From assembly GCA_030685235.1 (NCBI GenBank), contig MU839116.1:310001-374000 (forward strand): a stretch of 64,000 bases of DNA, given 5' to 3'. Positions 43,946 through 56,989 of this stretch are shown one piece after another. Positions within the stretch are counted from its first letter, which is position 1. Every line of letters starts with the position of its first letter. A model generated the notes under the pieces. That model did not search any database. It was not told the DNA's origin and saw only the letters and a program-made list of their open reading frames with translations. The stretch is from Copromyces sp. CBS 386.78 (Eukaryota > Ascomycota > Sordariomycetes > Sordariales > Sordariaceae). Made by a program: the position numbers and the translations under genes.

Positions 43946-45288
43946 TTTCAAGGTTTTGTCGTGAGAAGATTTGGCGTTCTTCATCTTGTCCGGCGTTGGG
44001 TTGTGGTTTCGGCGACGCTCTGTGGAGTATGGCTGGCTACCTCTACGGTATTTGTTGGTTTGGACCACCACGACAGGAAGCCCCCGATGTCGTCGTCAAG
44101 GAGTTTGTCAAAAGCACGGGGCGCCCATCGCTCTTCCTCCAATCCTTGAGCGCTCCGTCAGACCGGTGACTGGGCTGACTGATGGCCGTGAACAGACATG
44201 CATCGTAGCATCGAGTGCGGGTCCAAAATTCAAGGGTTGAGGCCTGGGCTGGGCGCTTACGGATGTCAGATGTCGTTGTTCGCCGACATGTTTCTAGCGG
44301 CATGACGTAGAAGCGTGAGAATCCTCTCAGAGAAAGTGGTTCTGGAGTGATCAATGTATTGACCCTTGGCACTGTGGAATGTTTTCACCCTCGTAAGGTC
44401 AGTTTGTAGCCGAGTGTCCATGGAGTGTTTTGGTTGTTTGTTTTATTGACATCGGAAAGTTCAGGGGCGGGGGTGCTATGCCTTGCATGCGCCAAGCCAC
44501 AACCGCCAGGATATGACACGCATTTCTGTGTGTCCAGAGCCACACAGCCCAGGCTGTTGCTGCAGCGCCTACCCGCTATGATACACTAACAATAATGCCT
44601 AAATCATTGCAACCGCAACGAACCCCAAAGAAACGCAACACCACAAGCCAGTGGGCACTTCTCTCAAACAACAAGATCCCTTCACGATGATCACCCACAC
44701 GACAAAGATATGACCCCGAGACGACCTGGCCACACTGCTGCCGAACCTCAAAAGGATAATCTGGTTTACAGTTATTGATTACACGACAGCTGCAACAAGT
44801 AGGCCAGGCCAGCTACCCACCAGAATGGCCCGGCGTCGTCGCCGGCGCTTACGGGCAGCGATCGGTTGGCTGTAACGGTGAGCGGCTCCAGGCCTCCAAT
44901 GAAGATTTCCAGTGTCATCTTTAAGCGTTAAAACCAACCGGGATTGGCTCATGGGCAGCACGTTTGCTGTACCGGGGCAAAATCCCCGCTGGTTTCAATG
45001 GGAATATCGATGGGTTGGGCCTCCATTTGATGTTGTACGACTTCATCTTCCTTCAACTCAAACAGAACAGAAGAAGGCCATTTACCGTGTCTCTGCAGGA
45101 GAAGGGTCAGCAAGCCCGGTAAGAAGCTCTGGAATGCCATTTGTGTTCTTCAACTAACATCCAGTCGAACTAGGCAGCATATCTATATCGTGGTATTGAC
45201 AAGCCCCTGAAAGTTCGGGTTGCCGTCGTCACCGCCTGGTCAACATCCATTGCTTACTCTGGCGACGGCCTCGATAGCCAATCTCACC
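43946..45288. other. Intergenic / unresolved upstream exon of the F-box-like gene
   Basis: Minus-strand frames at 43712-44071 and 44043-44372 may contain missing exons of the F-box-like gene, but no splice chain is convincing. The last 300 bases are the upstream region of the HET gene. Confidence 0.35.
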
Positions 45289-47748
45289 ATGACTTGGATA
45301 CGCCATCTACACAGGGAGCAGGTCAAAGTTCCGGATAAGGAAGCTCTGAAAACCCCAAACTCATCCGTTCCTAGCACAAATGCCAGCAACGAAAGGTTGG
45401 AATCCCGATCATGGGCATGTTTCAGCGCAGCATCTCGAGCAACGGCTCGGTTAAGGAAGGCGTTCCGATCCCGACAGCTCAAGACCGATGATGCAGGGTT
45501 ATGCCATGAATGCCAACCGATCAAACTCAACAGCATCTTTAAACCGAACAAGGGCATCCAAGCACAATCCTGGCGCACTCTCAACCTCCTAGCATATCTG
45601 GACTTCCACACCTTACGGCCATGCTGGGAACCAGAACAGACGTGGCGGGTGAGCATGAAGAACCGCGATACATGCCCGCTGTGCGCCTTCTTTGCAGCCT
45701 GTTCTTCGAGGATGGGCTTTCCGGTCGACATGTTTTCCAACAATGGATATATCGAACCTGGGATACGCAGGATGACAGGCGTCACCGCCTTTGCCCGCGA
45801 CGACCCTGAAACTGATACAGGTTTCTTTGATATCAAAGTACTGGAACTTAGAGTGTGTCCAGACGGCCACAAACCAAGTCCCTGGATCAGCAAGCTGCAT
45901 CGGACTTGGTCCGAAACTCATTACATCCTACCTTTCCAGAACGATGGCGAGGATGAAGGGCCGGCAGATACGGTTGACTATGGCGTCATCAAGCAGTGGT
46001 TAAGCTTTTGCGAGTCGGAGCACTCAACATGTATCGACACACTATCTTTCCCCCTCTCCGACACCATTCCGGGGCTATGTCTCATCGACTGCCACACCAG
46101 AAAGATCGTGCCAGCGGTAGGCCTAGGCAAACCTCAATACGTCACCCTCAGTTACGTCTGGGGCACCTCAGGCGCCACATCAATGACAACCCCCGCGCTT
46201 CCCGAGGGTGATCAACTCCCCAAGATCGTCAACGACGCCATGGTAGTCACCCTCAACCTCGGGTACAAATACCTCTGGATAGACCGGTACTGCATCCCCC
46301 AGGACGAACCGGAAGCAAAACACATCCAGATCCAGAACATGGGCAGCATCTACTCCCTGTCCATCCTCACCATCATCGGCGCCGCCGGTGAAGATGCAGA
46401 GTATGGCCTTCCGGGCGTGAGCTCCCCGCCACGTGTCCCGCAGCTTTGGACCACCATCCCCTGCGACGGCCGCAAAAGCCAGCTACCGCTCATCTACTTC
46501 CACCCGCCGGACACGGAGATTCGCACAGCGAAATGGCACTCGCGCGGCTGGACTTACCAAGAGGGCATGCTTTCCAAGCGGCGGCTCGTCTTTTCCGATC
46601 GACACATCTATTTCCAATGCCAAGAGATGCACACCACCGGCGAACTTGACTTTGACGGACGTAAATGGGGGTACCAGGCGCCGCGACGGAAGAGAGACCA
46701 TCTCGCACGGCGGCACGAAGTTGGCAAAGCCATCAGCAAGAAGGAAGCCGTGTTTCCCTACTCGTGGGACTGGGACTGGGAGTCTTCGCTGTGGGAACGG
46801 GTGGGTGAGTTCATGAACAGGACGCTGTCGTATGACATGGACGGCTTGGACGCCATGAAGGGGATCATACAGACGTATCGGGAGCAATCGCCGCTGCGGT
46901 TCGTTTGGGGTCTGCCGTACCGTGGGTTGGAACATCCGCGGGTGCCCGAGAGTCTCAAGCAAACTGAGTACCGACCCTCTCCCCCTCGGGGAATCTTCTT
47001 TGAGGTTGATACGGATCCTGCGGTGAGCGCCTGTGAGCTTTTGGGCAGTCTCTTCTGGAAGGCCGAATGGCTGGTGAAGCCCGACTCTGCCACGGCGAGC
47101 ACAAGTTTCGAGGTTTCACCACGCAGAACGGTCCTCCCAAGCTGGACTTGGGCTGGCTGGAAAAATCTTGCAGGTCATCATGTGCAAGTTTCTCCCGGGC
47201 GTTTGATGGCAGATCAAGGCTTCGGGACAAGCCAAGTCCCCGTCAGCATCAAGTTCGCCTTCAAGGACAAGAAGCTGGATTGGATCGCCGACCACGCCGA
47301 GATCCTCAAGCGCTCCGAAACCATCGGCAAGTTCCCAGACTATCTCAGCATAACTGCGTCAGTCTTCGAAGCAGACCTCGTGTGCACTGAGGTCCAAGAC
47401 CGAAAAGGCATCAACTCCCTTGCTTGGAAGTACGCCTCCCCGCCCTTTCTGGTTGGAAAGCAACAGGACCTGCCGCCGGGTCTGTTCCAAGAAGTCGAAG
47501 GAAGCAGTATATCTTTGCTGGGATTGTACTTCTACTCGAGGAGTTTCCCTCGCTCCGAGAACTTCCTTGATTTCCACTTTCTGCTTCTTCGAATAGCTGG
47601 GGAGGATGACCATGGACTGCTGTATGAACGTGTGACGAGCGTCTTTCTGGTTGAAATGAACCACCACCATGAGCGGAGGGTGGAATTGCCCGCTGGTTGT
47701 TGGCCGCCGGTGTTGGATAGGGAGGTGAGGGAGGTGAGGATACGATGA
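45289..47748 (+). CDS. HET domain protein
   Basis: Single exon, 819 residues from the first ATG of the frame; the frame is open upstream but without an earlier ATG. The HET domain spans about residues 284-425 with its usual blocks: YVTLSYVWG at 284, YLWIDRYCIPQ at 328, IYSLSILTIIGAAGEDAEYG and RGWTYQEGMLSKRRLVF at about 419. HET-domain proteins cause heterokaryon incompatibility and cell death after fusion of unlike strains; many paralogues have no proven role. The first 280 residues include a cysteine pair in LCHECQPI and DTCPLCAFF, typical of this class. The C-terminal half is not recognised. Located between the Gag-like array and a RIP block, an accessory setting common for such genes. Confidence 0.9.
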   Translation: MTWIRHLHREQVKVPDKEALKTPNSSVPSTNASNERLESRSWACFSAASRATARLRKAFRSRQLKTDDAGLCHECQPIKLNSIFKPNKGIQAQSWRTLNLLAYLDFHTLRPCWEPEQTWRVSMKNRDTCPLCAFFAACSSRMGFPVDMFSNNGYIEPGIRRMTGVTAFARDDPETDTGFFDIKVLELRVCPDGHKPSPWISKLHRTWSETHYILPFQNDGEDEGPADTVDYGVIKQWLSFCESEHSTCIDTLSFPLSDTIPGLCLIDCHTRKIVPAVGLGKPQYVTLSYVWGTSGATSMTTPALPEGDQLPKIVNDAMVVTLNLGYKYLWIDRYCIPQDEPEAKHIQIQNMGSIYSLSILTIIGAAGEDAEYGLPGVSSPPRVPQLWTTIPCDGRKSQLPLIYFHPPDTEIRTAKWHSRGWTYQEGMLSKRRLVFSDRHIYFQCQEMHTTGELDFDGRKWGYQAPRRKRDHLARRHEVGKAISKKEAVFPYSWDWDWESSLWERVGEFMNRTLSYDMDGLDAMKGIIQTYREQSPLRFVWGLPYRGLEHPRVPESLKQTEYRPSPPRGIFFEVDTDPAVSACELLGSLFWKAEWLVKPDSATASTSFEVSPRRTVLPSWTWAGWKNLAGHHVQVSPGRLMADQGFGTSQVPVSIKFAFKDKKLDWIADHAEILKRSETIGKFPDYLSITASVFEADLVCTEVQDRKGINSLAWKYASPPFLVGKQQDLPPGLFQEVEGSSISLLGLYFYSRSFPRSENFLDFHFLLLRIAGEDDHGLLYERVTSVFLVEMNHHHERRVELPAGCWPPVLDREVREVRIR

Positions 47749-48072
47749 TTGCCCATATGCATGTACCTCTATCTACATGTACCTACTTATTTTGGATGTT
47801 TGAACACCACGACTTGCATCTCCAATCGCAACATTGAGGAGCTGACAACCTGACATGGTTCATCGACGTGATCAAAACCCTTGCGTGGCACAGACCGGCC
47901 GCTCAGGCTTGCTGTGGGTATTACAACCAAGCCACTCATCATGACGTTGGTCGGTCAACAGTTCCTTACATGTAGGTACCTCTAGGCATGCAAGACGCAT
48001 GCAAGCTCTCCGCCCTGCCTCAGCTGTCTGTCCTCCGCATCACCACTTCCAGTTGCGCAGCAAGCCAGCATC
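47749..48072. other. Intergenic, promoter of the transporter gene
   Basis: No gene recognised. Confidence 0.5.
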
Positions 48073-49742
48073 ATGTACAGCGTCGAAAAGCGAGACGGCA
48101 TCATCATCGAGACCGCCGCGCGGCCAAGCTCCAAGATCTCCGAGTTCTTTGGCGAAACTCTGGCCAACGCCTCAACAAGCCCCGAACTGCGCAAGATCTT
48201 CAGCAAGCGACGCGTAAACGCAGTAGGACCATTAACACCGCCACGCTCCGCCATCAGGGCCGGCAAACTCGGTTACCGCGAGCGTTCCGAGCCGTGGTAT
48301 CCGTACCGGCATCAACGGAAGGACTTTGTGCGCCCTCGAGGTCCTGCCGAAGTCCTCATCGAAAGTTGTGGTTTACCATGGTACGTCACCATACCATTTG
48401 TCCCATTTCTCAACACGGGAATGAGTGCTGACACGCAATTGATGCAAAAAAAAGGTTCACCTGGCCCACCTCCCTCGGCCTCCTCTCCCTCGTCCTCCGC
48501 CTGCTCCCACCCCAATACCACTTCCGCGGCCTGAACACTCTCATCACAACCCTCTTCATCACCGACCTTGTCCTCTTCATGCTTCTTTCGTTGCTCATGC
48601 TCTACTGCTCCTTGATCCACTCCAAGGGCTGCGGCAAGCCGCGTCAGTTATGCCACGAGCTGACTTCCAGCGTTGCCAAGCTGGGGGCTCTGGCTTATTG
48701 GCCTGTTTCTTGGCTGACGTTGGTGGGGTTTGCTGTGTTTTTGGCTAGTTATGATGATGACCAGGTTGATCAGGATGGGAAAGGGAAAGGGAAAGGGATT
48801 GAGGCTGCTGACGCTGACAGACAAGAAGAGTTGAGGAGACGCGTGTTGGCAATGATTGCTTATGTGATGTGGTGGATTGGCGTGGCGTGGATGACAGGCA
48901 CGATGGTGTTTGTGATGGGGGTTTTGACCGGGGCGGTGGGAGGGCCGAGTGAGAGGCGGATTTTGATGAAGGGAGTCGGTGTCAGTGGAGGAGAAGAAGA
49001 AGAAGATGAGGTGAGGATGGTGTTGCCGGCATGTTTGCTGTTCTCGGCTTTTGGGATGGGGTTGCTGGCGCTGGTTGGCGGGCTCTTGGTGTCGGTGCTG
49101 GCCAGGTTGGGCACGATATCGGTGGGCATGGCGGCGACGGTGTTGGTGCTTGCGTTCTGTGTGGAAGGAGTGGCGCTCTTCACGACGCTCTTCTTGTACG
49201 CGGTACTCCAGAAAGAGATGATGCAGGTAAAAAGCAGAGCATCTGTCCACCTGGTCAAGCTGTCGTTGTGGATGATGGGATCGGCGAGTGTTTGTGCCGC
49301 GGCGGTACAGATACTTGGGAGAGCAGCGGAGGACGTCAGTGCTATTTTCGGTGATGCCAACGCCCACGGAGCCCCGAGTGGGAACTTGTTCACACCTGCT
49401 ACGGCGCAGGCTACTCACGTGGTGTGCATCCTTCTGGCCTTGTTGTTGCTCGGGTTGGCCGTCCTCTGGCTCATTTTTTCTATGGTGGGCTTCGTGAGCT
49501 TTGCTATGCGCGGAGGATTGTCGTGGAAAGGGCAATGGAATGATACTGCCATTCCGGTGGCGGCGTTGGCGCTTTCCACGGTGCAGTTCACGACGGAGTT
49601 GAACTCATCCTTCTTTGGCGTCGTCACATGCGTGTTGGTCGTGGCTGCAGCTGCCTCTCTCCTCATCAACCTGGTGCTGTGCATCAAGCAGGTGATGAGT
49701 GCAACGTTCCTGACTGCGCTTGACCAGGAGTTGCGAGTGTGA
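48073..49742 (+). CDS. TehA/SLAC1-type transporter (TDT family)
   Basis: Exons 48073-48380 and 48455-49742, joined across a 74-base intron (GTACGT, GTGCTGAC branch point, AAAAAAAG acceptor) in phase 2, give 531 residues. About ten hydrophobic segments follow a hydrophilic N-terminus of some 100 residues. The first, SCGLPWFTWPTSLGLLSLVL spanning the splice site, and the next (FITDLVLFMLLSLLMLY) match the voltage-dependent anion channel/C4-dicarboxylate transporter family that includes TehA, SLAC1, yeast Ssu1 and Mae1. A family member exports or imports small anions at the plasma membrane; the substrate here is not clear. A charged loop (SGGEEEEDE) separates two middle segments. Confidence 0.75.
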
Positions 49743-50640
49743 TGGCAAGTGGTCATTGTGGAAGGAGCTGGTTTGGGAAGTCAGATGTTGGCCCCCGAGC
49801 CATGGTTGAAGCAACTCCGATCCTTGAAGACTGTCCCATCATAAAATTGAAACAACACATTCCTTTGGTGGTCCCAATATTTTGATGACAAAAACTGCGA
49901 CGGGTGTTGTTCTCTGACAAAGTGTGACAAATCACTCCACAACAGAACACGATCCTTTTGTGTGAAACTCTAGGCTTCCACTTTCGAGCCTTACCTGTCT
50001 CTTCCATATTCTCCGACGCCCATCTTAAACTCCGTCAATCACCGCTTTTTCGTTCCTCACGCCGCATTCCTCCCGCTCGTCTACCGGCTACTGCTGCACT
50101 GCACCACTCATGGTCCACCGTTGTTGACTCAGCCTCGATGATGAGGCACGTATCATCCTAAGCGAGCCCTGACAACGTCCCACCGTCCGACTTTCTTGGG
50201 CACAAACCTCGCTGCTAACAGTGTCGGTACCTTACTATTACTGAAGAGGCATTAGCATCAAGAAAGTTGGTGACTTCGGGGCTATTGTTAGCAAGACCCC
50301 GCTGTCTTCACCAAGCCATGGCGGCCGAAGACGGAGGTGAACGTAAGCGCTTGTGATCCTTATCAGACGATGCGGTTGTTTCACTGCAAACTGGTACCCG
50401 TCCGTGCCGCATTCCACGTGCTGCCTATCATTCTTCCCTTGGAGTATGTTTCGTCCTGTTGGGAACCAACGTGAGTGTAGTACGGCACGTGTTTGGAGGA
50501 TGGATTCCGTAGTGGGAAAATCTATTTGTTATGAAGGCTTCAGGGGGGGGTTAGAGGCTTCCCCAATCAGGTAGGCTTCTACTCAAAAAAAGGCTTCCTA
50601 CCAAGCAGCACCTCTAATTAGTCAGAATCTGGGAGCCCCT
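49743..50640. other. Intergenic, transition to the RIP block
   Basis: No gene. A copy of the family A subterminal motif lies at 50611-50633, directly at the composition boundary. Confidence 0.5.
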
Positions 50641-51935
50641 AAAGCAGATCGCTAGACTTGGGTTTTTCTAGAGGGTCTTACAACGGATAACATATTATAC
50701 CTTAAATTAAATACTAAAGTTAAACCTATAGCGATAGCCTCCAACGATCAAAATTCGAATATACAGGCCTCCTCGACGAGCCCCTAAATAAAATCGCCAA
50801 TATTAATAAGTTAACAAATACTTATAATAACTATATCAATACGTACGGACTACTAACCCCAAAATCCTATATTACGCTAAAAGATTACGCTAAAGGCCTG
50901 CCTACATTTAATTACACCCGATTTAAAACTATTATAAAATCCTTAAATACTGCGTATTAATATAATACAATAAAATATACTTAATATAATAAAATACAAT
51001 ATAGTAAAATATAATACAAATAAAAGCTTATAATAGGGATAGTAAGGATTTTTAAACAATCTGTTTTTTTCTTATTGTACTATATTAAAGTAGACGGGAC
51101 TAAAATATTAGGGTAATTACAATTACAAAGTAGAATATATCGTACTATTAAACCCCGGGAATTTTAATAATGATAATTATAATAAATATATTAATATAAA
51201 GAATAAAGTTTAATATTTTAGAATATCTACTATATAGCCTAATAAGCATTACCTCTAGTAGTAACCAATACGGTACTAAGCGATACGCTATATATAATAC
51301 TCTTTAAAATTAATAGAATTATTATTAAAGGAATTATTAGTATTATAGGGGTAGAGGTCTTTAAACCGGAAACGGTCTTCGAATATCTCCTCTTATAAAT
51401 AAGAGCGGTTAGCGCAGCGATAGTAAATTATATTATTTCTAGTACCGCCGCTAACATTATTAAATATATCGAATATACTATTATTATTTATATTAGTAAT
51501 TCGTAACCGTATTAATATACGATTAGGGTTAGGAATTATAATAGTACGAAAAGTGCTTCGAATCGATATAGTCCGTTATAAGGGTATTTATTAAGCGGGT
51601 ATAGCCGACTAGGTTTAGTTTACTATATGTAATCTAGTACGAATATAAGTAATAGAAATAGTACGAATAATAGAAATAGTACGAATAATAGAAATAATAC
51701 GAGTAGTAGATATTATAGGGATAATAGAAATTATACGAATAATAAATATTATACGGGTAGTAAAAGTAATTATTAATTTCGTAAAAGAAGGTTTGAGTTT
51801 AAATTTACGCTATTATAGCAGTAGAATATCGATAACGAGAGTATTAATAATAGGAGCTACCTCGATTTGAATTAATAGTAAGTCCTATATAAAAGTATTT
51901 AATTATATAGCGGGAGGTTCTTATTAAGGGGTAGC

Positions 51936-53480
51936 GTATTGGGATTGGTCTTTTCTAGCTTTCTTTATAACTTTCTTCTCGGCCTCCTCTATAATTTTCT
52001 TTTTAATTTCCTCTATAGCTTTCTTTTTAACCTCCTTTATAGCTTTCTTCTTAACTTCCTTTACATAAGTACGGGCTTATTTATCGCTCTTCTTTTTAAT
52101 TTCTTCTATAGTTTTCTTTTCGGCTATTTTCTTTTCGGCCTCCTCTATAGTTTTCTTTTCAGTTACTTTTTTCTTAACTTCTTCTATACGGGTACGGGCT
52201 TATTTATCGCTCTTCTTCTTAGCCTCTTCTATAGTTTTCTTCTCGATTACTTTATTTTCGGCCTCTTTTATAGTTTTCTTTTCGGCTATTTTCTTTTCGG
52301 CCTCTCTTACTACGTAGGTAGCCTCTTTATCGGGGGTAATTTCGGTAGGACGACTAATTTATTATATTTTCTAATATTTAACTTCCTTCTAAGCAATCTT
52401 CTTTCGTACTTCTTTTACTTCTTCTTACTATCGGACTTTCTCCTCCGCTTCTTATATATTAGCGTTACGAAAGTAGCGTTTATTAAAAGTATCTCGCTAT
52501 TTAGCCTCCTTAAAACGGAAACGGCGATTCTCTTCGGCTACTTTTTTAATTTTTTCCTCTTTAGCGATAACTTCCTTAGAAAATTATTAGCCCTAATATT
52601 CTTCTAATACTTATACTTCCGATATTTATTAATAAGTACACTAATTACGCTAACGGGTACGCTTTATAGTTTCTTATTCCCGATTTATTTGAAATTTATT
52701 TAATTACTATTCGTTTTAGGCTTTTCAAAAAGAATTTTTAAAAATTTATAATTTATATTCCTAATTAAGAAAATTATTATTAATATTAATTATTAATTTC
52801 GTATTTATAAATTTATTATAATATTATTAAGATATTTCGGCTTATATTTTTACTAATATATCTATAAAAAAGTTTTCGTAGTCTTCTTCGGTAATTTAAA
52901 GGGGCGGGTTTAATTCTTTAGGAGTAGTAATATTTTCGAAGAATTAGAGAATATTCTAATTCCGGATAATCTAATCGATATTATAGTTAATTATTTAAAT
53001 TGCAATATAATTTGTAAAAATATTATAATTATTATATAATAATATTTCCGATATAGTATCAACCTTTTTATATATCTTCGTATACTAAGTCTTTTCCCTT
53101 TCTATTTTAAATAATAGGGGTACCGGAAGTATTAACGGGGGTAACGTAAATACCGTTACGATGCCTCTTATTTTGGTAATAAGTATAAAAACCGCCTTTC
53201 GCCGATCGTCCTACGAAATCTCCTTATTCCCGCCGATCTTATTTATTCTTATATAGGCACGGTCTAATATATCGTATTAATTTCTTTTTAGTAATAACTC
53301 CTTGGTAAATTTGAATTTAACTAAAATTTCTTCGCGAATAGCGATTTCTTCGGGTATTTTACCGTTGAAGAATTATAAACGTTTTCGTTTAATAGGCTTA
53401 TTTACAGTAGCGGGCTTCTCAACAACAAGTTCGGCTTATAAATACGTATATTAGAAGAATTTTCCCGTTTAATTTAGAAT
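51936..53480 (-). pseudogene. RIP-damaged lysine/glutamate-rich coiled-coil gene
   Basis: The minus-strand frame reads AELVVEKPATVNKPIKRKR near 53430-53380, KEVIAKEEKIKKVAEENRR near 52600-52520, then a long K/E-rich helix (IAEKKTIEEAEKK). Two direct repeats of about 42 residues start with KKSDK-stop-ART, the stop being TAA where CAA (glutamine) is expected. Apart from such codons the frame is open for hundreds of bases. Family unknown; probably an accessory protein of a transposon. Confidence 0.55.
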
Positions 53481-53514
53481 ATTTTATATAATAATAAATA
53501 CTTATAGGTAGTAT

Positions 53515-53796
53515 TTAGGGGTTAGGTAAAGGTACGGGATTAATTTGGGCTATCTTACTTATAGGAGTAGGAATAAAAGTTTTTACCGGTATAATAATAT
53601 ATTGGAGTAACAGTATTAAGTTAATCTTTAGTATCTTATTTATAGGAATAGGAGTTAAAGTTTTTATTAATATAGGAATATATTTGGGTAACGGTACTAA
53701 ACTGATTTTAAGTATCCTAATTACGGGAATCGGGGTCGATACTCTTATTTTTGCTAGCTGGGGTATAATAATATATTTAAATAAAAGTATTACCAA
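53515..53796 (-). repeat. Three tandem 96-base coding repeats
   Basis: The minus-strand frame is open for 93 codons and consists of three roughly 32-residue repeats with the pattern (K/Q)YI-P---K--TPIPI-KI--I--VPLP. Probably a proline-rich part of the same decayed gene as 51936-53480. Confidence 0.5.
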
Positions 53797-56700
53797 CTCT
53801 TTAATAAATTTAATTATAATAATTACGGGTATAGGTACGGGCTTTAGCTTCTATCCTTAAATATATTTATTATAATTGGGGGTAGGTATATATATTTTTT
53901 TCTGCTACCCTTAAAGTTAGGACGGGGGAAATATTTGAAATATCATATTTATAATTAATTAATCTACGAATAAATTTATAGCTAGTAAAATAGTATTTAT
54001 ATTAATCCCGCCGTTACAATGTTTATTAATACGTACTTTAACTTAATTAAATTAATCCTTCGTTAATATTTCATTTTATATATAAGTATATTAGAATAGT
54101 TAGTATTAATATAAGGCCTTCTCTACTTCAATCTAATTATTTTATTTCGATGAAACGTTATATATTAGGCTAGGTTTAGCCTCGAAAATTAGTAATTAGG
54201 GTGTTAGTAGACTGGTTTTAGGTTACGGCCGTTGCGGTATAATTATTATTTATTATATTTATTATAATATTATTATTTGCGCCGATACGATATAATTTCG
54301 GGCAATATATATTCTTATAAATTTGAATATTTAAATACGTACGGCGGGTGGCGATTTCGAATACTTAAATACTCTGTTAGAATTATCGCTATTTAAATTT
54401 AACGAAAACGAAACGAAGAAAGGGTTTTTACTTATAATAACGGTAGGAATAGTTCTTTTAACGAGGGATTAATTAAATTTCCGCTTATGCGAAGGAGGTT
54501 TAATTAATTCGTCGTCTAAATTGTTTAAATATGGCGTATTACTAATTATTAAATTACTACCGTTATTATTATTTAGAGAGTCCAAATCGCCTAAATCGCT
54601 TATTAATTGTTAGAAGCCGCGAATTATATTAATAAAGATATAGAATTCTAGCAGAGAGCTAATAAATATATATACGGGTGGCTATAAATATAATATTAAT
54701 TATTATTAGGTTGGGTATTATTGGGCCGGCTATTACTCGGGTGAAGAAAGTTATTTGATTACTCCTTATAGTTCTAGCGGGGGTGAATCGGCGACCCTAT
54801 ATTATATTTAAGATATTTCAGCTATTTCGTTTATAATTTCGTTATATATAGGGGTAAATAGCTTAGGAAGCTCCGGAATTCTCTATATAAATATATCTAA
54901 TTTAATTATCTAAAGTTCAAGTTTAATAATAAGGTTAAAAAATATATCGGATACCTTTTTATGTGTATTTTTAAAAATTATTTACTTAAATTTACTGTAC
55001 TTCTATTAAATATCTGTATTATTATATTTATTATTATACTATTTCTCCTAGATATATATTTTCATAACCTTACGAAATATATTAATTAAAATTATTTTAA
55101 AATAGTAAAAAGGAAATTGGGTTTTATTATAGAAGTTATTGCTATAATCGATTAATAGCGAGATTAATTTCTAGAGAGCATTGAAAATAATTGAGTAGAA
55201 CCGATTAAAAAACTACTTCTTAGTAATTTATACGTCCTTTTTATAAAAGAAATTAGAATATTATTAATCTATATACTTTTTATTAAATCGAAAATAATCT
55301 TCGAAATTTCTACCCTATTTAATAATAAATTTATAAAATCAATAGTAAAGAAAGTTATTTTTAAACCGGTTAAAATTATCTAAAACATAATTATAAAGGA
55401 TTTAAAAAGTTTTATTTCGAGTTTCGAAGTCGGGAAATACTTTTATAATAAATAAAGTATATAATTTATTATTATAGTAAGTAAATAAGATTTTACATTA
55501 TTAATTATTAACGATATTTTTTATTTATTTAATATTATTATTCGTACGGGGTATAGGGTCGGGAATTTATTATTCGTAATTAAATCTAAAATTGATATTT
55601 ATTATTATATAGAAGTTTTTACGCGTTATAAGTTTAAACGTATTGGGCTAGATTTATATTAGATTCGTAGCGGCCTTTTCTTTAGCGCGACCGATTAAAA
55701 TTGCGCTACCCTTTATACATTTACAGTTGCGAAGAATAGGAAGTTTTTATTTTGGATTTAGTAGGATTATTTAAAGGGGTCGGGGTTTTAGGGTTTGTAT
55801 TGAGGGCTGGGTTTATATTAGGGGTTAGGGTTAATCTTAAGTAGAGGTAGTATTGCCCGGGGCTTACTAAATAATTATATTAATATATAATATTAAATAG
55901 AAATACTTATATTCGTATATACGTTTATCGAAATTACCACGGGATTTTAAAGCAAAGTTCTAATTATATTAATTTATATACAAAACGGCTAAAGGGGGCG
56001 CGCCGTATTATTATCGCTATTTTCGTCTACTATTTTAATTAATAATAGATTTTAATAACGAAAGAGGGGGGGTAATATATAAATAAATAATTATAGGTAT
56101 ACAATAAATAATTTAAGATATAAAGTAAGTACTATAAATAGCGCGTAATCGCTAGTAGAAAATACGTCCTTCGACTAAGGTAATAAAACGTTAAAAAGTT
56201 TAAATAAATAGGGAAGACAAAGTTTTAACGAAAAATTAAATTTATACGCTATAGTTTCTTAGCGAAATAATAAATACTTAATAAATAATAATTGTAGTAA
56301 ATAGTAATTATAATAAATAGTAATTGCGTCGAATGTAGTAGAAGTATTTCTATTTTTATAATTTATATAATTAATATAATGCAATTAATATTAGTATATA
56401 AATATTAGACTATATCGATTTTGCTCGAATTTTAATAATTTTATAATTATATTATTGTTTAAAGTACATCTAGTCTAAATATAGAACCTAATAACGATAA
56501 GCGCCTATTTAGGGCAGGTAAGTAAAAGAATAAGGCTCCGGCAAATATACGTAAAGAGCGTTTCAGAAAGTAGGCAACCCGCCTTACTAAAGAAACCGCA
56601 TTTAGTCGTCGTAATAAGCCCTATTTAGAATTATAAGATATTAAACCTAGCAGCGACTAAATTAACGATATTATAGTCGTATAAACAATTATTTCTTTAA

Positions 56701-56989
56701 ATAATGGCGATATTCTTATAATAAACGTAGATAATACGAGCGAAGTAGATTATACCGGCGAGGCTAATAATATTTTGGTAATACGGACGAAGACGATATT
56801 AATATATTTAATCTAAGAGAAGTCGGTAATTTTAATTATATTGGTAGCAGGTTCGAAATAAAAGAATTTAATAGTTCGCTCGGATAGGGTTCGGATTCAA
56901 TTTCTAATAATAATAATAATTAATATTATATAAATATAATATATAAGTATATAAGATATATTAATTATTAATAGTAATAATTAACGTTA

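Noticed and set aside
48648..49535. A 295-codon minus-strand frame
   Set aside because: Antisense shadow of the TDT transporter exon; histidine/proline-rich as expected for the complement of a membrane protein.
51939..52607. A 222-codon hydrophobic plus-strand protein
   Set aside because: It is the complement of the K/E-rich coiled-coil remnant; the repeats are explained by the minus strand.
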